From assembly GCF_041146795.1 (NCBI RefSeq), contig NC_135185.1, forward strand, positions 24,808,529 to 24,872,528: a DNA stretch of 64,000 nucleotides, written 5' to 3'. Within the stretch, counting starts at the first letter, position 1; each line of letters starts with the position of its first letter. This DNA is from Maylandia zebra. Its lineage: Eukaryota; Chordata; Actinopteri; Cichliformes; Cichlidae. A program made the position numbers and the translations under genes. This document shows, piece by piece, positions 11,690-22,880 of the stretch. The notes beneath the pieces are model-generated. The model had not been told where the DNA came from. It saw only the letters and a list, made by a program, of their open reading frames with translations, and made no database searches.

Positions 11690-12775
11690 TTTAAGGGCAT
11701 TTCTTATCACTGCTATGCAGATGATATTCAGATATATCTCCTTTAAGCCTCAAGATGTTTCCAAGCTACAGATTTTGCATAGATGCATAGACTCCGTTAG
11801 AGGTTGATTGGCTCTAAACTTTCTTCTACTAAATGAGTTGAAGACTGAACTCCTCGTTTGTTTGGGTTATGGAAAACTTGGGTCCACTTGCTACTTTTAC
11901 CAAAACTTCTATCAGGAACCTTGGTGTAACTTTTGACTCAGCTCTGACTTTGGTCATGTTAAATATCTGGTCCGCTCCTGTTTTTATCACTTGAGAAACA
12001 TTGCTAAGCTGAGTCCCACTGTATCGCGCTCCGAATTAGAAATAGTCATTCATGCATTTGTTTCATCTTTCATTCATTGTTTATTGTTATTCTTTGTTTA
12101 CTAGTTTATATAATGCCTCTTTGGAGCATCTGCAAGTTGTTCAGAATGCTGCTGCAAAGCTTCTGACCAAGTCCTCCAAGTACTCCCATGTCACAGCCCT
12201 GCTGCACTGAGGGTGTGTTTTTGGACAGCTCTTTTAAATTCGGCAAACAAGTGTCTTCTGTTGTCAAATCTTGCTTCTATTGCGTCTTATTTGCAAGGCC
12301 AGACACTATGACCCGCACAGGGACCTGGAAAAGCTTCTCCACGCCTTCATGACATCTAGGTTGGATTACTGCAATTCCCTTTATTTTGGTCTTAACTCTA
12401 CTTTTCTCCATAGACTGCAAATTGTTCAGAATGTGGCGGCTCATTTCCTTACTGATACCGGGCGGCGTGTCTCTATTACCCCTGTCCTTGCCGACCTGCA
12501 TTGGCTTCCCGTTAAGTACCGTATTCAATTCAAAATCCTGCTGCTCACCTTTAGAACTATTAACAATTAAGAGCCAAGTTACCTCATTGAACTACTTAGA
12601 TTATACACCCCTGATAGAGTACTAAGATCATCTTCCCAGTCACTTTTGGTACCACCGAGATCCCGGCTGAAGACTAGAGGTGACCGTGTGTTTGCCTTGG
12701 CTGCACCCGTGAGTCTGATCCATTCAATTCTTCAAATCGCAGTTAAAAACCTGTTTATTTAGCCTCACCTTTTCT
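11690..12775 (+). pseudogene. LINE (CR1/L2/Rex1-like) reverse-transcriptase remnant, two pieces
   Basis: The first piece (about 11690-12190) translates in broken frames to CYADDIQIYL (11711-11740), which carries the RT catalytic YADD box, then LRNIAKLSPT and a short VVQNAAAKLLTK-like stretch near 12135. The second (about 12290-12775) repeats the C-terminal module more cleanly: HAFMTSRLDYCNSLYFGL, LQIVQNVAAHFLTDTGRR, ITPVLADLHWLPVKYRI, then SRLKTRGDRVFALAAP. These are the standard phrases of the C-terminal third of ORF2 of CR1/L2/Rex1-clade LINEs. Stops and frameshifts interrupt both, there is no endonuclease domain, and the two pieces overlap in content, so this is a dead composite of two truncated copies. 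The Helentron complex begins about 40 bases downstream. Confidence 0.85.
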
Positions 12776-12815
12776 ACCAGTTAATGCTTGTTTGTTAAGT
12801 TAGTTTAATGCTTGT

Positions 12816-13108
12816 TGTGTGGATGCTTTAAGCATCCACACTATTGAGTTCCTGTTTCTCTTTATTCTTTATTATTAGTGTGAATGCTTGAAAAGCATTC
12901 ACAGTATTGTTCTTCTAATCTTTATTAGTGTGAATGCTTGAAAAGCATTCACAGTATTGTTATTCTAATCTTTATTATTAGTGTGAATGCTTGAAAAGCA
13001 TTCACAGTATTGTTCTTCTAATCTTTATTATTATTATTAGTGTGAATGCTTGAAAAGCATTCACAGTATTGTTCTTCTAATCTTTATTCTATTTTATTAT
13101 TATCTATT
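12816..13108 (+). repeat. Helentron 5' head cluster 1: one B head, four A heads
   Basis: A B-type head begins at 12817 (GTGTGGATGCTTTAAGCATC, a perfect hairpin) and is followed by four A-type heads starting at 12877, 12927, 12980 and 13039. Each A head holds TGTGAATGCTT-GAA-AAGCATTCACA, an 11-bp stem with a 3-base loop, then ATTGTT(A/C)TTCTAATCTTTATT and a variable (TTA)n. Only two bodies (A1, A2) follow before the next heads, so heads exceed bodies here. The left edge at 12816 joins LINE-derived DNA and is probably the outer boundary of the whole complex. Confidence 0.9.
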
Positions 13109-14584
13109 CCGTACGTTTTTTGTAATCCTACTCCTTCAAAACCGTTCAACTTAGAAAAACCATTCAAACACCATTAGATTCCTATTCTTTTGGACATGAC
13201 TGCTTCTACTTTTCTCATTTTTAACATTTATATTTTTAATTTTATTCAACTTTATTCAACAAAAATTTCCCATGTATTTCAATGGGGAGACCCTTCAAAT
13301 TCTCATTCAACTTACTCATTTTTAAACTCCTACTACTTCCACATACGTTGACATAGAGCCACCATTCAAACTTTAAAACGAAGACAAGACATTCAACTAT
13401 TCAACTTGTATTTATCTTTTCAATATCTATTATACTTTTTCTTCAGTTCCAGTTTAAGTTTCATGATGTTTTTTCACCCGTTTCAGAGTTTATAATGGGT
13501 GTGTATGGGACGGAATGTTGGGGCTAGAGTGAGACAGCTCAACTGCTAGAGTGAGAGGAGCAAAAAAATTAATCTTAAAATCTTTTTTAAAACTGCTGCT
13601 GTGTCTGCAGCGTTTGCTCTACAGGTATGATTTTACCCTCAAAACGTAGCCATCGCTGTCCTCTTTCATCCAATGTGTTTACTATTGTACTAGGTGTTAT
13701 GGTTCTTTCATAAATGTCACCAATGCACAGCCTCCTCCCTCCAACTCTTCCATAGACTCTAATGTTAAAATGGCTCAGAAGGTTCGTTTGAAAATCAGAA
13801 GAGCATGGTGTCTTTACACTGTCACCACGTCCATATAATAAACTCCACAGGCATGAAAACTGAGAATTCAGTAGACTAGACATTGCTGTCGCTCACGGTG
13901 AAAGAATTTTGTCAATACGACTTTTACTTTTCATTTGGGAGCGATTTGTTTGGGCCTGACTTTTCTGTTCATTTTAAGCAGCAAAAGTGAGGTGCATGTC
14001 TGTGTCGTGTGTATGGAGCCATTGGGTGCGGTCACTATAGCAACCAGGCTCACACCTGCCTGCTTAACGAGCTCTGCCTGCCACTGTACCAAGATTCATC
14101 TTAAGCACTTCTCTTTCAACTGCTGCTGTGTCCACAGTGTTACAGCCATCATTTTACCCTCAAAATGTCGCCATTATTGTTCTCTTTCCAACACAGTGTC
14201 TTTCAAAACTCAGACATTTAAACTTTTTAAACTGTGTGGATCAAAGTGGAGGGATCACATTTTCTTCATTCAGTGATTCAAAGAATATGACCTTTTAATA
14301 TTCATTCAGATGTTTTCTGACTAAATGTTCTTTTCTCATTTCTTAGGGTTTTCTAATTTACATTTAAAACATTTTCAGCTTTTTTCCAACTTCTGCTTCT
14401 GTGTAACCTTCAGCTTTTAGCAGTTCAGCACCTTTGTTTTCAGGTTAAATTTGGTTGTTTTTTTTGTTTTTTTTTTATTTCATTCAATATTTTTAACTCA
14501 AAATTCAGCAATTAATTCATTTCAGTGCATACATTCAGATTCAAGCATTCACACTGCAGTTTCTTCAGAAAATGCACTTTCTAG
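13109..14584 (+). mobile_element. Family A non-autonomous Helentron body A1
   Basis: Starts at CCGTACG and ends at CTAG. Its 3' end carries TCAAGCATTCACACT, the 15-base inverted match to the start of an A head (AGTGTGAATGCTTGA), then a hairpin (GCAGTTTCT-TC-AGAAAATGC, one mismatch) and ACTTTCTAG. Sub-terminal inverted repeats, a 3' hairpin and TT-flanked ends are the layout described for Helentron-derived HINEs. It contains no transposase. A1 has the ATTTCCCATG sequence variant near 13264. It is preceded by a head and followed directly by another body. Confidence 0.85.
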
Positions 14585-14600
14585 TTATATTTTATCTATT
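14585..14600 (+). other. Headless junction A1/A2
   Basis: CTAG of A1 is followed by TTATATTTTATCTATT and then the next CCGTACG. The linker equals the tail of the microsatellite that normally follows a head, as expected if A1 sits inside the head microsatellite of A2. Confidence 0.7.
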
Positions 14601-16079
14601 CCGTACGTTTTTTGTAATCCTACTCCTTCAAAACCGTTCAACTTAGAAAAACCATTCAAACACCGTTAGATTCCTATTCTTTTGGACAACACTGCTTCTA
14701 TTTTTCATATTTTTAACATTTATATTTTTAATTTTATTCAACTTTATTCAACAAAAATTTATAATGTATTTCAATGGGGAGACCCTTCAAATCCTCATTC
14801 AACTTACTCATTTTTAAACTCTTACTACTTCCACATACATTGACATAGAGCCACCATTCAAACTTTAAAACGAAGACAAGACATTCAACTATTCAACTTG
14901 TATTTATCTTTTCAATATCTATTATACTTTTTCTTCAGTTCCAGTTTAAGTTTCATGATGTTTTTTCACCCGTTTCAGAGTTTATAATGGGTGTGTATGG
15001 GACGGAATGTTGGGGCTAGAGTGAGAGAGCTCAACTGCTAGAGTGAGAGGAGCAAAAAAATTAATCTTAAAATCTTTTTTAAAACTGCTGCTGTGTCCGC
15101 AGCGTTTGCTCTACAGCCACCATTTTATCCTCAAAACGTAGCCATCGCTGTCCTCTTTCATCCAATGTGTTTACTATTGTCCTAGGTGTTATGGTTCTTT
15201 CATAAATGTCACCAATGCACAGCCTCCTCCCTCCAACTCTTCCATAGACTCTAATGTTAAAATGGCTCAGAAGGTTCGTTTGAAAATCAGAAGAGCATGG
15301 TGTCTTTCCACTGTCACCACGTCCATATAATAAGCTCCACAGGCATGAAAACTGAGAATTAGGTAGACTAGACATTGCTGTCGCTCACGGTGAAAGAATT
15401 TTGTCAATACGACTTTTACTTTTCATTTGGGAACGATTTGTTTCGGCCTGACTTTTCTGTTCATTTTAAGCAGCAAAAGTGAGGCGCATGTCTGTGTACG
15501 TGTGTATGGAGCCATTGGGTGCGGTCACTATAGCAACCAGGCTCACACCTGCCTGCTTAACGAGCTCTGCCTGCCACTCTGCCAAGATTCATCTTAAGCA
15601 CTTCTCTTTCAACTGCTGCTGTGTCCACAGTGTTACAGCCATCATTTTACCCTCAAAACGTCGCCATCGTTGTTCTCTTTCCAACATCTTGTCTTTCAAA
15701 GCTCAGAGATGTAAACTTTTTAAACTGTGTGGATCCAAGTGGAGGGATCACATTTTAGTCATTCAGTGATTCAAAGAATATGACCTTTTAATATTCTTTC
15801 AGATGTTTTCTGACTCTAAATGTTCTTTTCTCATTTCTTAGGTTTTTCTAATTTACAATTAAAACATTTTCAGCTTTTTTCCAACTTCTTCTTCTGTGTA
15901 ACCTTCAGCTTTTAGCAGTTCAGCACCTTTGTTTTCAGGTTAAATTCGTTTTTTTTTGTTGTTTTTTTTAAATCTCATTCAATATTTTTAACTCAAAATT
16001 CAGCAATTAATTCATTTCAGTGCATACATTCAGATTCAAGCATTCACACTGCAGTTTCTTCAGAAAATGCACTTTCTAG
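14601..16079 (+). mobile_element. Family A non-autonomous Helentron body A2
   Basis: A 1479-base unit with the same CCGTACG start, sub-terminal inverted repeat, 3' hairpin and CTAG end as A1. It has the ATTTATAATG variant near 14757, and CAGCCACCATTTTATCCTC (15114) where most units read CAGGTATGATTTTACCCTC. That makes its first internal repeat more like its second (see the internal-duplication finding). Confidence 0.85.
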
Positions 16080-16314
16080 TTAGTGTGAATGCTTGAAAAG
16101 CATTCACAGTATTGTTATTCGAATCTTTATTAGTGTGAATGCTTGAAAAGCATTCACAGTATTGTTCTTCTAATCTTTATTATTGTGTGGATGCTTTAAG
16201 CATCCACACTATTGAGTTCCTGTTTCTCTTTATTCTTTATTGTGTGGATGCCTTAATAGGCATCCACACTATTGAGTTCCTGTTTCTCTTTATTCTTTAT
16301 TATTCCGGGTGTTT
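16080..16314 (+). repeat. Helentron 5' head cluster 2: two A heads, two B heads
   Basis: A heads start at 16082 and 16132; B heads start at 16185 (stem GGATGCTTTAAGCATCC) and 16242 (stem GGATGCCTTAATAGGCATCC). The two B heads differ, and each is complementary to a different B 3' end downstream: 16242 pairs with the end at 20956, 16185 with the end at 25834. Both B heads continue with ACTATTGAGTTCCTGTTTCT and a T-rich linker. Confidence 0.9.
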
Positions 16315-17699
16315 CCGTACACTTTTTGCCGTGGATCTACTTCCACAATTTTTGTGCTATTTTCACCGTTCAAACTCTAAACTGTTCTGCTCTTTCTGCT
16401 AATGCCGGCTATGACTTTTGGTGTTTATTACTATTATACTTTTTAAAATATTACACTTTTTTCCTTTAATTTGTCCCATTGAAATGAATGGGAAACTTCC
16501 ACAATTCTGCTAAAACTTTCTTGTCTTTGAAACTTAACTACTGCCTCATACTTTCACCTAGAAACTTCATTCAAACTTTAAAATGTTCTCAAATGATTTG
16601 GCTATTCCTGTATGATTCAGCTTTTTCAGATCTTCTACCGTTTTAATCTTATCCCTCTTTGAGTTTTCAGTTGCAAAATTGTGATTTTTCAGAAAATACA
16701 TGCGTTGCTATGGTTGCTATGCAATTAACTCAGAGGGGACAGTGAAACTGTTTGAATTTTCTCTTCATGTCCAAACAACTTCTTGCTACTCGCTCAATTT
16801 CCACTCAAGCCCCACAAATTATACACCAAAACGTAGGTATTTTTGCTGGCTTTCAGAAAATGTCACTATCATTGTTGTGGGACTCATAGATATTTTGCAA
16901 ATCTCCTCAGAGTAACACAAAGTCAGAAAACTCTCCATATAAACTCAATGGAGAGTTTGTTCAAAATCACCGCTGGATTTCTCTAATGAGAGGCATTTTC
17001 AAATTGTCATATCTCCTTAACGAAGCGAAGTTAAGACATGAGGCTTGTCCCCGTATATGTTCAGACACTCCTGACGCTCACAATTCAAGAATTTCTTTCT
17101 CACCTATTACCGTTCTGAAATGAGTTGGACTTGTTTGAGGGTAGGAAATTTGTCCCTCGCTCAGATTTCATCAGATTTCAATCTCTGGAAATGAACCACT
17201 TTTTTCTCTCGTCATATCTTTTTGATGGATTTCCACAGAGCCCTGAAAATTTCCATGACTGTTCACCAAAGCCTGCTGTTTCTTACGGTGAAAGAATGAT
17301 TTTGATGCTCCATATAGATTTAGAGTTACCAAAGGTTGTTTGAGCGCAAGTCAAGGCAGTTTTTGCTTCGCCTCTACTCAGTTACAGTGTATTACAAGTC
17401 ATATATCTTTAAGAATTTATGTTTTATCTCTGAATTATGAAGACCTGAAGATTCCCTCATCTCTTCTGAATAAAACGATGCCTGAATGACCGTTCTAGCC
17501 TCTACGGTTAGGAAATTATGGCCATTTGTTCGAGGGGAATCCTGAATGTCAGAAATACACTGAAGAAAACTCACACCTCTCTCTGTGTCTGTGTGTGTAA
17601 GGGCTGACTACAGCAGGTGCAGCTAATTTAACTGACCTACATATACCAAGCCCAGACTCTCCACAGCTCCTGTTCCCTTTACTGTCTGTGTATGTGTGT

Positions 17700-20230
17700 C
17701 TGTGTATCAATATTTCTCCTATGTTTAGGTATTACTCCTCAATCATAGTATTTCTGCTAAAGCAAAGTACTTCTACTACATCTAAGTACTTTTGCCAAAT
17801 CATAGTATTTCTGCTAAATCATAGTATTTCTGCCAATTCATAGTATTTTTGCAAAATCATGGTATTTGTGCAAAATCATGGTTTTGGGGCCAAATATTTC
17901 TGTTATTTTATAATATATGTGCTGAATATATTATATGTGCCAAATCATAGTATTTATCCCAAATTATAGTATTTATGCCAAATTACAGTATTTCTGCTAA
18001 AACGCAGAAATAGTACCTTTTAGCAGGAATTTCTCCCAAAAGATAGTACTTCTGCTAAATCAGAGTATTTCTGCTAAACCAGAGTATTCCTGCCAAATCA
18101 TAGTATTTGTACTGAAACATGGTACTTCTGCCCAATCATAGTATTTATACCCAATCATAGTATTTCTGCTAAATCATAGCATTTGTGCCAAATCATGGTA
18201 TTTGTGCAAAAACATAGTATGTCTGCAAAACCATAGTATATCTCTTATGTTATAGTATTACTACTAAGGCATAGTATTTCTGCCAAATCATAGTATGTGT
18301 GCCAAATCGCAGTATTTATACCAAATCACAGTATTTGTGGTAAAACATAGTATTTCTGCCATATTGTGGTATTTGTGCAAGAACATTGAACTGTTATGTT
18401 ATAGTATTACTACTAAGTCATAGTATTTCTGCATTGTTATAGTATTTGTACTAAAACGTAGTATCTCTGCCAAGTCATAGAATTACTGCAATTTCATAGT
18501 TTTTTTTAGGAAATCTGTTATGTTATAGTATTACTACTAAGTCATAGTATTTCTGCCAAATCACAGTATTTGTGCCAAAGCATCGTATTTGTATGGAGTC
18601 ATAGTATTTCTTCTAAATCATAGTATTTCAATCAAATCTCAGTAGTTGTTGTTAAAACGCAGTATTATTGCCAAATCATAGTATTTGTACCCAATCATAG
18701 TATTTCTGCTAAATCATAGCATTTGTGCCAAATCATGGTATTTGTGCAAAATCATAGTATGTCTGCAAAACCATAGTATATCTTTTATGTCATAGTATTA
18801 CTACTAAGGCATAGTATTTCTGCCAAATCATAGTATTTGTACTAAATCATAGTACTTGTGCCAAATCATAGTATTTGTTGCACATCATAGTATTAGAACC
18901 AAAACATAGTATTTGTCCCAAAGTATCGTATTTGTATGGAGTAATAGTATTTCTTCTAAATCATAGTATTTCAATTAAATCTCAGTAGTTGTGTTAAAAT
19001 GCAGTATTATTGCCAAATCATAGTATTTGTACCCAATCATAGTATTTTTGCCAAATCGTGGTATTTGTGCCCAAATAATAATTCTGTTATGTTATAGTAT
19101 TACTACTAAGTTGTAGCATATCTGTTATGTTATAGTGTATCTGCGGAATATAGTATGTGTGCCAAATCATAGTATTTATACCAAATCACAGTATTTGTGG
19201 TAAAACATAGTATTTCTGCCATATTGTGGTATTTGTGCAAGAACATTGAACTGTTATGTTATAGTATTACTACTAAGTCATAGTATTTCTGCGTTGTTAT
19301 AGTATTTGTGCTAAAACGTAGTATCTCTGCCAAGTCATAGAATTACTGCAATTTAATAGTTTTTTTTAGGAAATCTGTTATGTTATAGTATTACTACTCA
19401 GTCATAGTATTTCTGCCAAATCATAGTATTCGTGTGAATTTGTATACTGTAATATCACTGTATTATGTAGTGGCTAAGTAGGGGCTGTTTACTAAGTGCA
19501 TCAGTGTAAATAGGTCATCTCTTGTGTTGGAGTGCCCTCTTGTGGCGCCTTTTGGGTAGTGCCTTAGTAAACGGGAACCCTGTAAAAAGTGGCATCAGAC
19601 TGATTTGTAGTGGAGGAATTTGTTACCAGTTTTCTTAATCTTTAATCTGTATGCATGTTGTAATGCATACCCTGTTCTTAATCATAGAAACCACACCATA
19701 TCACCTCTCCACATCCTCCTACTGTATGCCATACCTCCCTGTACCATCCATCTGACCGCAATAAACTCCACCTGTGGTAATCTAATCCCTGGATGTCAGC
19801 CTCTCCTTCTGACCGAGGATAGTTATAGTATTTGAGCCAAATCATAGTATTTGTGCTAAAACATAGTATTTCTTCCAAATCATAGTATAACTGCACAATA
19901 AAGGTTCTTGAGCCACATCAGTGTTTGTGCCAAATCTTAGTATTTCTTCTAAATCCTAGTAATTCTGCTCAATGATAGAATTTCTGCTATGCTTTAGTAC
20001 TTTTTTCCTAGATTGTAGTACTTCTGCTAAGTCAAAGTATTTCATGTAAATCATAGTATTTCTACCAAGTCCCAATGTTTCTGCTAAATCATAAATAATG
20101 TTTTAGTACAAATTGTATGATTTGGTGGAACTTTCTGTGTTCCAGCACAAATGCTATGATTTGGCAGGAAAAAAATATTATTTAGTATAAATACTAAGTT
20201 TTAGCAGAAATGCTATGTTTAAACTTTAAA
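17700..20230. repeat. CATAGTATTT-type degenerate tandem array in B1
   Basis: More than a hundred imperfect ~19-24-base units of the form CATAGTATTTCTGCTAAAT, varying at the end (CTGCCAAAT, GTGCTAAA, GTACCCAAT). Larger blocks are re-copied within it: the stretch at 18163 recurs at about 18703, and the stretch at 18323 recurs at about 19183. The array has therefore grown by duplication of multi-unit blocks. It is interrupted by a non-repetitive insert at about 19436-19815. Confidence 0.9.
19436..19815. other. Unclassified insert within the B1 array
   Basis: About 375 bases of non-repetitive DNA (including GAGTGCCCTCTTGTGGCGCC and an AATAAA at about 19762) break the tandem array. It looks like a separate insertion such as a solo LTR or small transposon, but I find no clear target-site duplication or terminal repeat. 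Confidence 0.4.
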
Positions 20231-20332
20231 AAATTCTGCTATTTCTGCTGATGTGTGTTATGACTTTTGACCATTGAAATGAATGGAACACATTATCAAT
20301 GTGGTCACTGATTTTGCATGATGGGCTGAGCT

Positions 20333-20403
20333 GTGCTTTACCTCAGTGAGATAAGCATCCATTCTCAGACTGGGAGGCCTGGGTTCAAATCCAGCTTATG
20401 GCA
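20333..20403 (+). repeat. tRNA-like Pol III promoter module 1 in B1
   Basis: An A-box-like TACCTCAGTGAG (20339-20350) precedes GGTTCAAATCC (20382-20392), a good B box, at a tRNA-like spacing of about 32 bases. The acceptor and anticodon stems do not form convincingly, so this is a tRNA-derived relic rather than a working tRNA gene. Confidence 0.5.
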
Positions 20404-20404
20404 A

Positions 20405-20760
20405 CATTTCTTTCACTTAACAGTTAAACTTTTTTTAAACTCTTTTCAACACAAATTTCATTTTATTCACCCCTTTTCAGCAAAATTTTCAGTTTTTTTA
20501 ACCCCTTTTCAGCACAAATCCAAACTTTATCAGCTCTTTTTCAGCAAAAACCTCTTTTCAGCAGAATTCTGCTCATTCAACTCTTTTCAGCAAAATTTTC
20601 AGTTTTTTCTGCTGTTTTCAGAAAAAAACTCTTTTCAGCAGAATTCTGCTCATTCACCTCTTTTCAGCAGAAATTCTGCTGATGGAACTCTTTTCAGCAG
20701 AATTTTCACCCCTTTTTTTTTGCCCAAATTCTGCTAGCACAATTGTCAATCTCTCCACCT
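20405..20760. repeat. CTTTTCAGCA interspersed minisatellite in B1
   Basis: CTCTTTTCAGCA(G/A)AATT and close variants recur about ten times between the two tRNA-like modules, alternating with TTCTGCTCATTCA-like spacers. The 134-codon plus-strand frame across it is a by-product. Confidence 0.7.
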
Positions 20761-20769
20761 TTTCTTTGT

Positions 20770-20860
20770 GAGAAAGTGTTTGGCTCAGTGAGCTAAATAG
20801 CTGCCCTTTGATCAGGAGGGCCAGGTTCGAATCCTGCTCAGGGCATTTTTTTTTTTTTTT
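20770..20860 (+). repeat. tRNA-like Pol III promoter module 2 in B1
   Basis: TGGCTCAGTGAG (20781-20792, A box) and GGTTCGAATCC (20824-20834, perfect B box), followed by GCTCAGGGCA and a run of about 22 T from 20846, which would act as a Pol III terminator. The anticodon arm (CCCTTTGATCAGGAGGG) has an oversized loop, so I treat this as a tRNA-derived SINE-type head, not a tRNA gene. Confidence 0.55.
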
Positions 20861-20956
20861 TTTTTTTGTTTCAACTTTTTCAGCTTTTTTCAGCAGATAT
20901 CTTCAGCCGTTAAGGCATCCACACTGCATTTTCGCAGGAAATGCAAATTTTTCTAG

Positions 20957-20974
20957 TTATTATTCTAGTTGCTT
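20957..20974 (+). other. Headless junction B1/B2
   Basis: After the CTAG of B1 comes TTATTATTCTAGTTGCTT and then the B2 CCGTACAC start, with no head hairpin. This is the B equivalent of the A1/A2 junction and fits insertion of B1 into the region just after the B2 head. Confidence 0.65.
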
Positions 20975-22479
20975 CCGTACACTTTTCGCCGTTTAACTAC
21001 TTCCACAATTTTTGTGCTATTTTCACCGTTCAAACTTTAAACTATTCAGCTATTTTTGCTAATTCCTGCTACGATTTTTGCTATTTTTAACTATTATACT
21101 TTTTAAAATATTAAGCTTTTTCCCTTTAATTTGTCCCATTGAAATGAATGGGAAACTTCTGCAATTCTGCTAAATTTTGCCTGTTTTTGAAACTTAACTA
21201 CTTCCTCATATTTTCACCTAGAACAACCATTCAAATTTTAAAATGTTCACAAATTATTTGGCTATTCAGGTATGATTCAGCTTTTTCAAATCTTCTACTG
21301 TTTTACTTTTATGCCTCTTAAAGTTTTGAGTTGCAAAATTGTGATTTTTCACAAAATACATGTGTTGTTATGGTTGCTATGCTCTTGGCTTCCAGTGTGC
21401 CACTGAAGGTTTTGCAATTTTCACTTCATGTCCGAACAACTTCCTGCTACTTGCTCAATTTTCACTCAACTTCCACAAATTATACATCAAAACGTAGGTA
21501 TTTTTGCTGGCTTTCAGAAAATGTCACCATCATTGTTGTGGGATTTATAGAATTTTTGCAAATCTCCTCAGACTAACACAAGGTCAGAAAACTCTCCATA
21601 TAAAGTGAATGGAGAGCTTGTTCAAAATCACCGCTGGATTTCTGTAATGAGAGGCATATTCGAATCGTCATATCTCCTTAACGAAGCGACTTTAAGACAT
21701 GAGGCTTGTCCCCGAATATCTTCAGACACCCCTGACGCTCACAATTCAAGAATTTCTTTCTCACCTATTACCGTTCTGAAATGAGTTGGACTTGTTTGAG
21801 GGTAGGAAATTCGTCCTTCGCTCAGATTTCTTCAGATTTCAAACTGTGGAAATGAACCACTTTTTTCTCTCGTCATAACTTTTTGTTGGATTTCCACAGA
21901 GACCTGAAAATTTCCATGATTGTTCACCAAAGCCTGCTGTCTCTTACGGTGAAAGAATGATATCGATACTCCAAATAGATTTCGAGTTAGAAAGCGTTGT
22001 TTGAGGGCAAGTCAAGGCAGTTTTTGCTTCGCTCTACTCAGTTATGGTGCATTACAAGTCAAATATCTTTAATAATTCATATTTTAATGATAAATTGTAA
22101 ACACTGGAAGATTCCCCCATCTCTTCTGAACAAAACGGTGTAAGAATGACCGCTCTAGCCCCTATGGTTTGGAAATTATGGTCATTTGTTTGAGGGGAGT
22201 CCTCACTATGAGAAATAGGCTGCAATAATCCTGTGCCTCTCTGTGCTGCGTGTGTAAAAAGAGGCACATGTTTTGGCGGGAAAAAGTACACAGGCTCTCT
22301 GATTGGTGGATTCAAATTCAGCAGCTCCCAGGCTGACCTAGAAACTTACTTCTCTCTCCCTGTGCATGTTTTTGCTGATTTTTTCATTTAACAAGTATAT
22401 TTGAGGGACCCTCAGCATGTTCAGCATTTTTTCAGCTGTCCATTTTGCTTTTCCAATTTTTCTGTTTAACTTATTACTA

Positions 22480-22880
22480 TTGTGCTAAATAATACTATTT
22501 CTGCTATTTTATAAGATTTGTGCCTAATATAGTATTTCTGCTAAATTACAATATTTCTGCTTTTTATACTATTTGTGCTAAAACATAGTATTTCTACTAA
22601 ATGTAGTATTTATGCTTAATCATACTATTTCTGCTTTTTATGGGATTTGTGCCTAATATAGTATTTCTGCTTTTTATAGGATTTTTGCTCAAACATAGTA
22701 TTTCTACTAAATGTAGTGTTTATGCTTAATCATCCTATTTCTGCTTTTTATAGGATTTGTGCTTAATATAGTATTTCTGCTAAATTATAGTATTTCTGCT
22801 TTTTATAGTATTTGTGCTAAAACATAGTATTTCTACTAAATGTAGTATTTATGCTTAATCATAGTATTTCTATATATTTC
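22480..22880. repeat. TAGTATTTCTGCT array in B2, block 1
   Basis: About 20 imperfect units of the form TAGTATTTCTGCTAAAT or TAGTATTTCTGCTTTTTA, the same monomer theme as the B1 array. Confidence 0.85.

Larger units (their letters stand above)
16315..20956 (+). mobile_element. Family B non-autonomous Helentron body B1 (~4.6 kb)
   Basis: Begins CCGTACACTTTTTGCCG and ends with TTAAGGCATCCACACTGCAT, a hairpin (GCATTTTC-GCA-GGAAATGC) and TTTTTCTAG, the same end layout as family A with different sequence. The first 1.4 kb is a conserved body with short degenerate frames. 17700-20230 is a CATAGTATTT-type tandem array interrupted by an unrelated ~375-base insert (about 19436-19815). 20333-20845 holds two tRNA-like modules around a CTTTTCAGCA repeat. 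No transposase is encoded, so movement would depend on an autonomous element. Confidence 0.75.

Noticed and set aside
12271-12570. 99-codon frame as an active reverse transcriptase
   Set aside because: Only the C-terminal tail of a LINE ORF2, with stops and frameshifts around it.
12816-13108. Hairpin repeats with regular spacing as a CRISPR array
   Set aside because: The intervals are the same linker each time rather than unique spacers, and the context is a eukaryotic transposon.
13587-13883. 98-codon minus-strand frame repeated in most A units as a gene
   Set aside because: Substitutions between copies are mostly non-synonymous, some copies lack the start codon, and no domain is visible.
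20333-20403. Functional tRNA genes in B1
   Set aside because: Internal promoter boxes are present but acceptor and anticodon stems do not pair properly.
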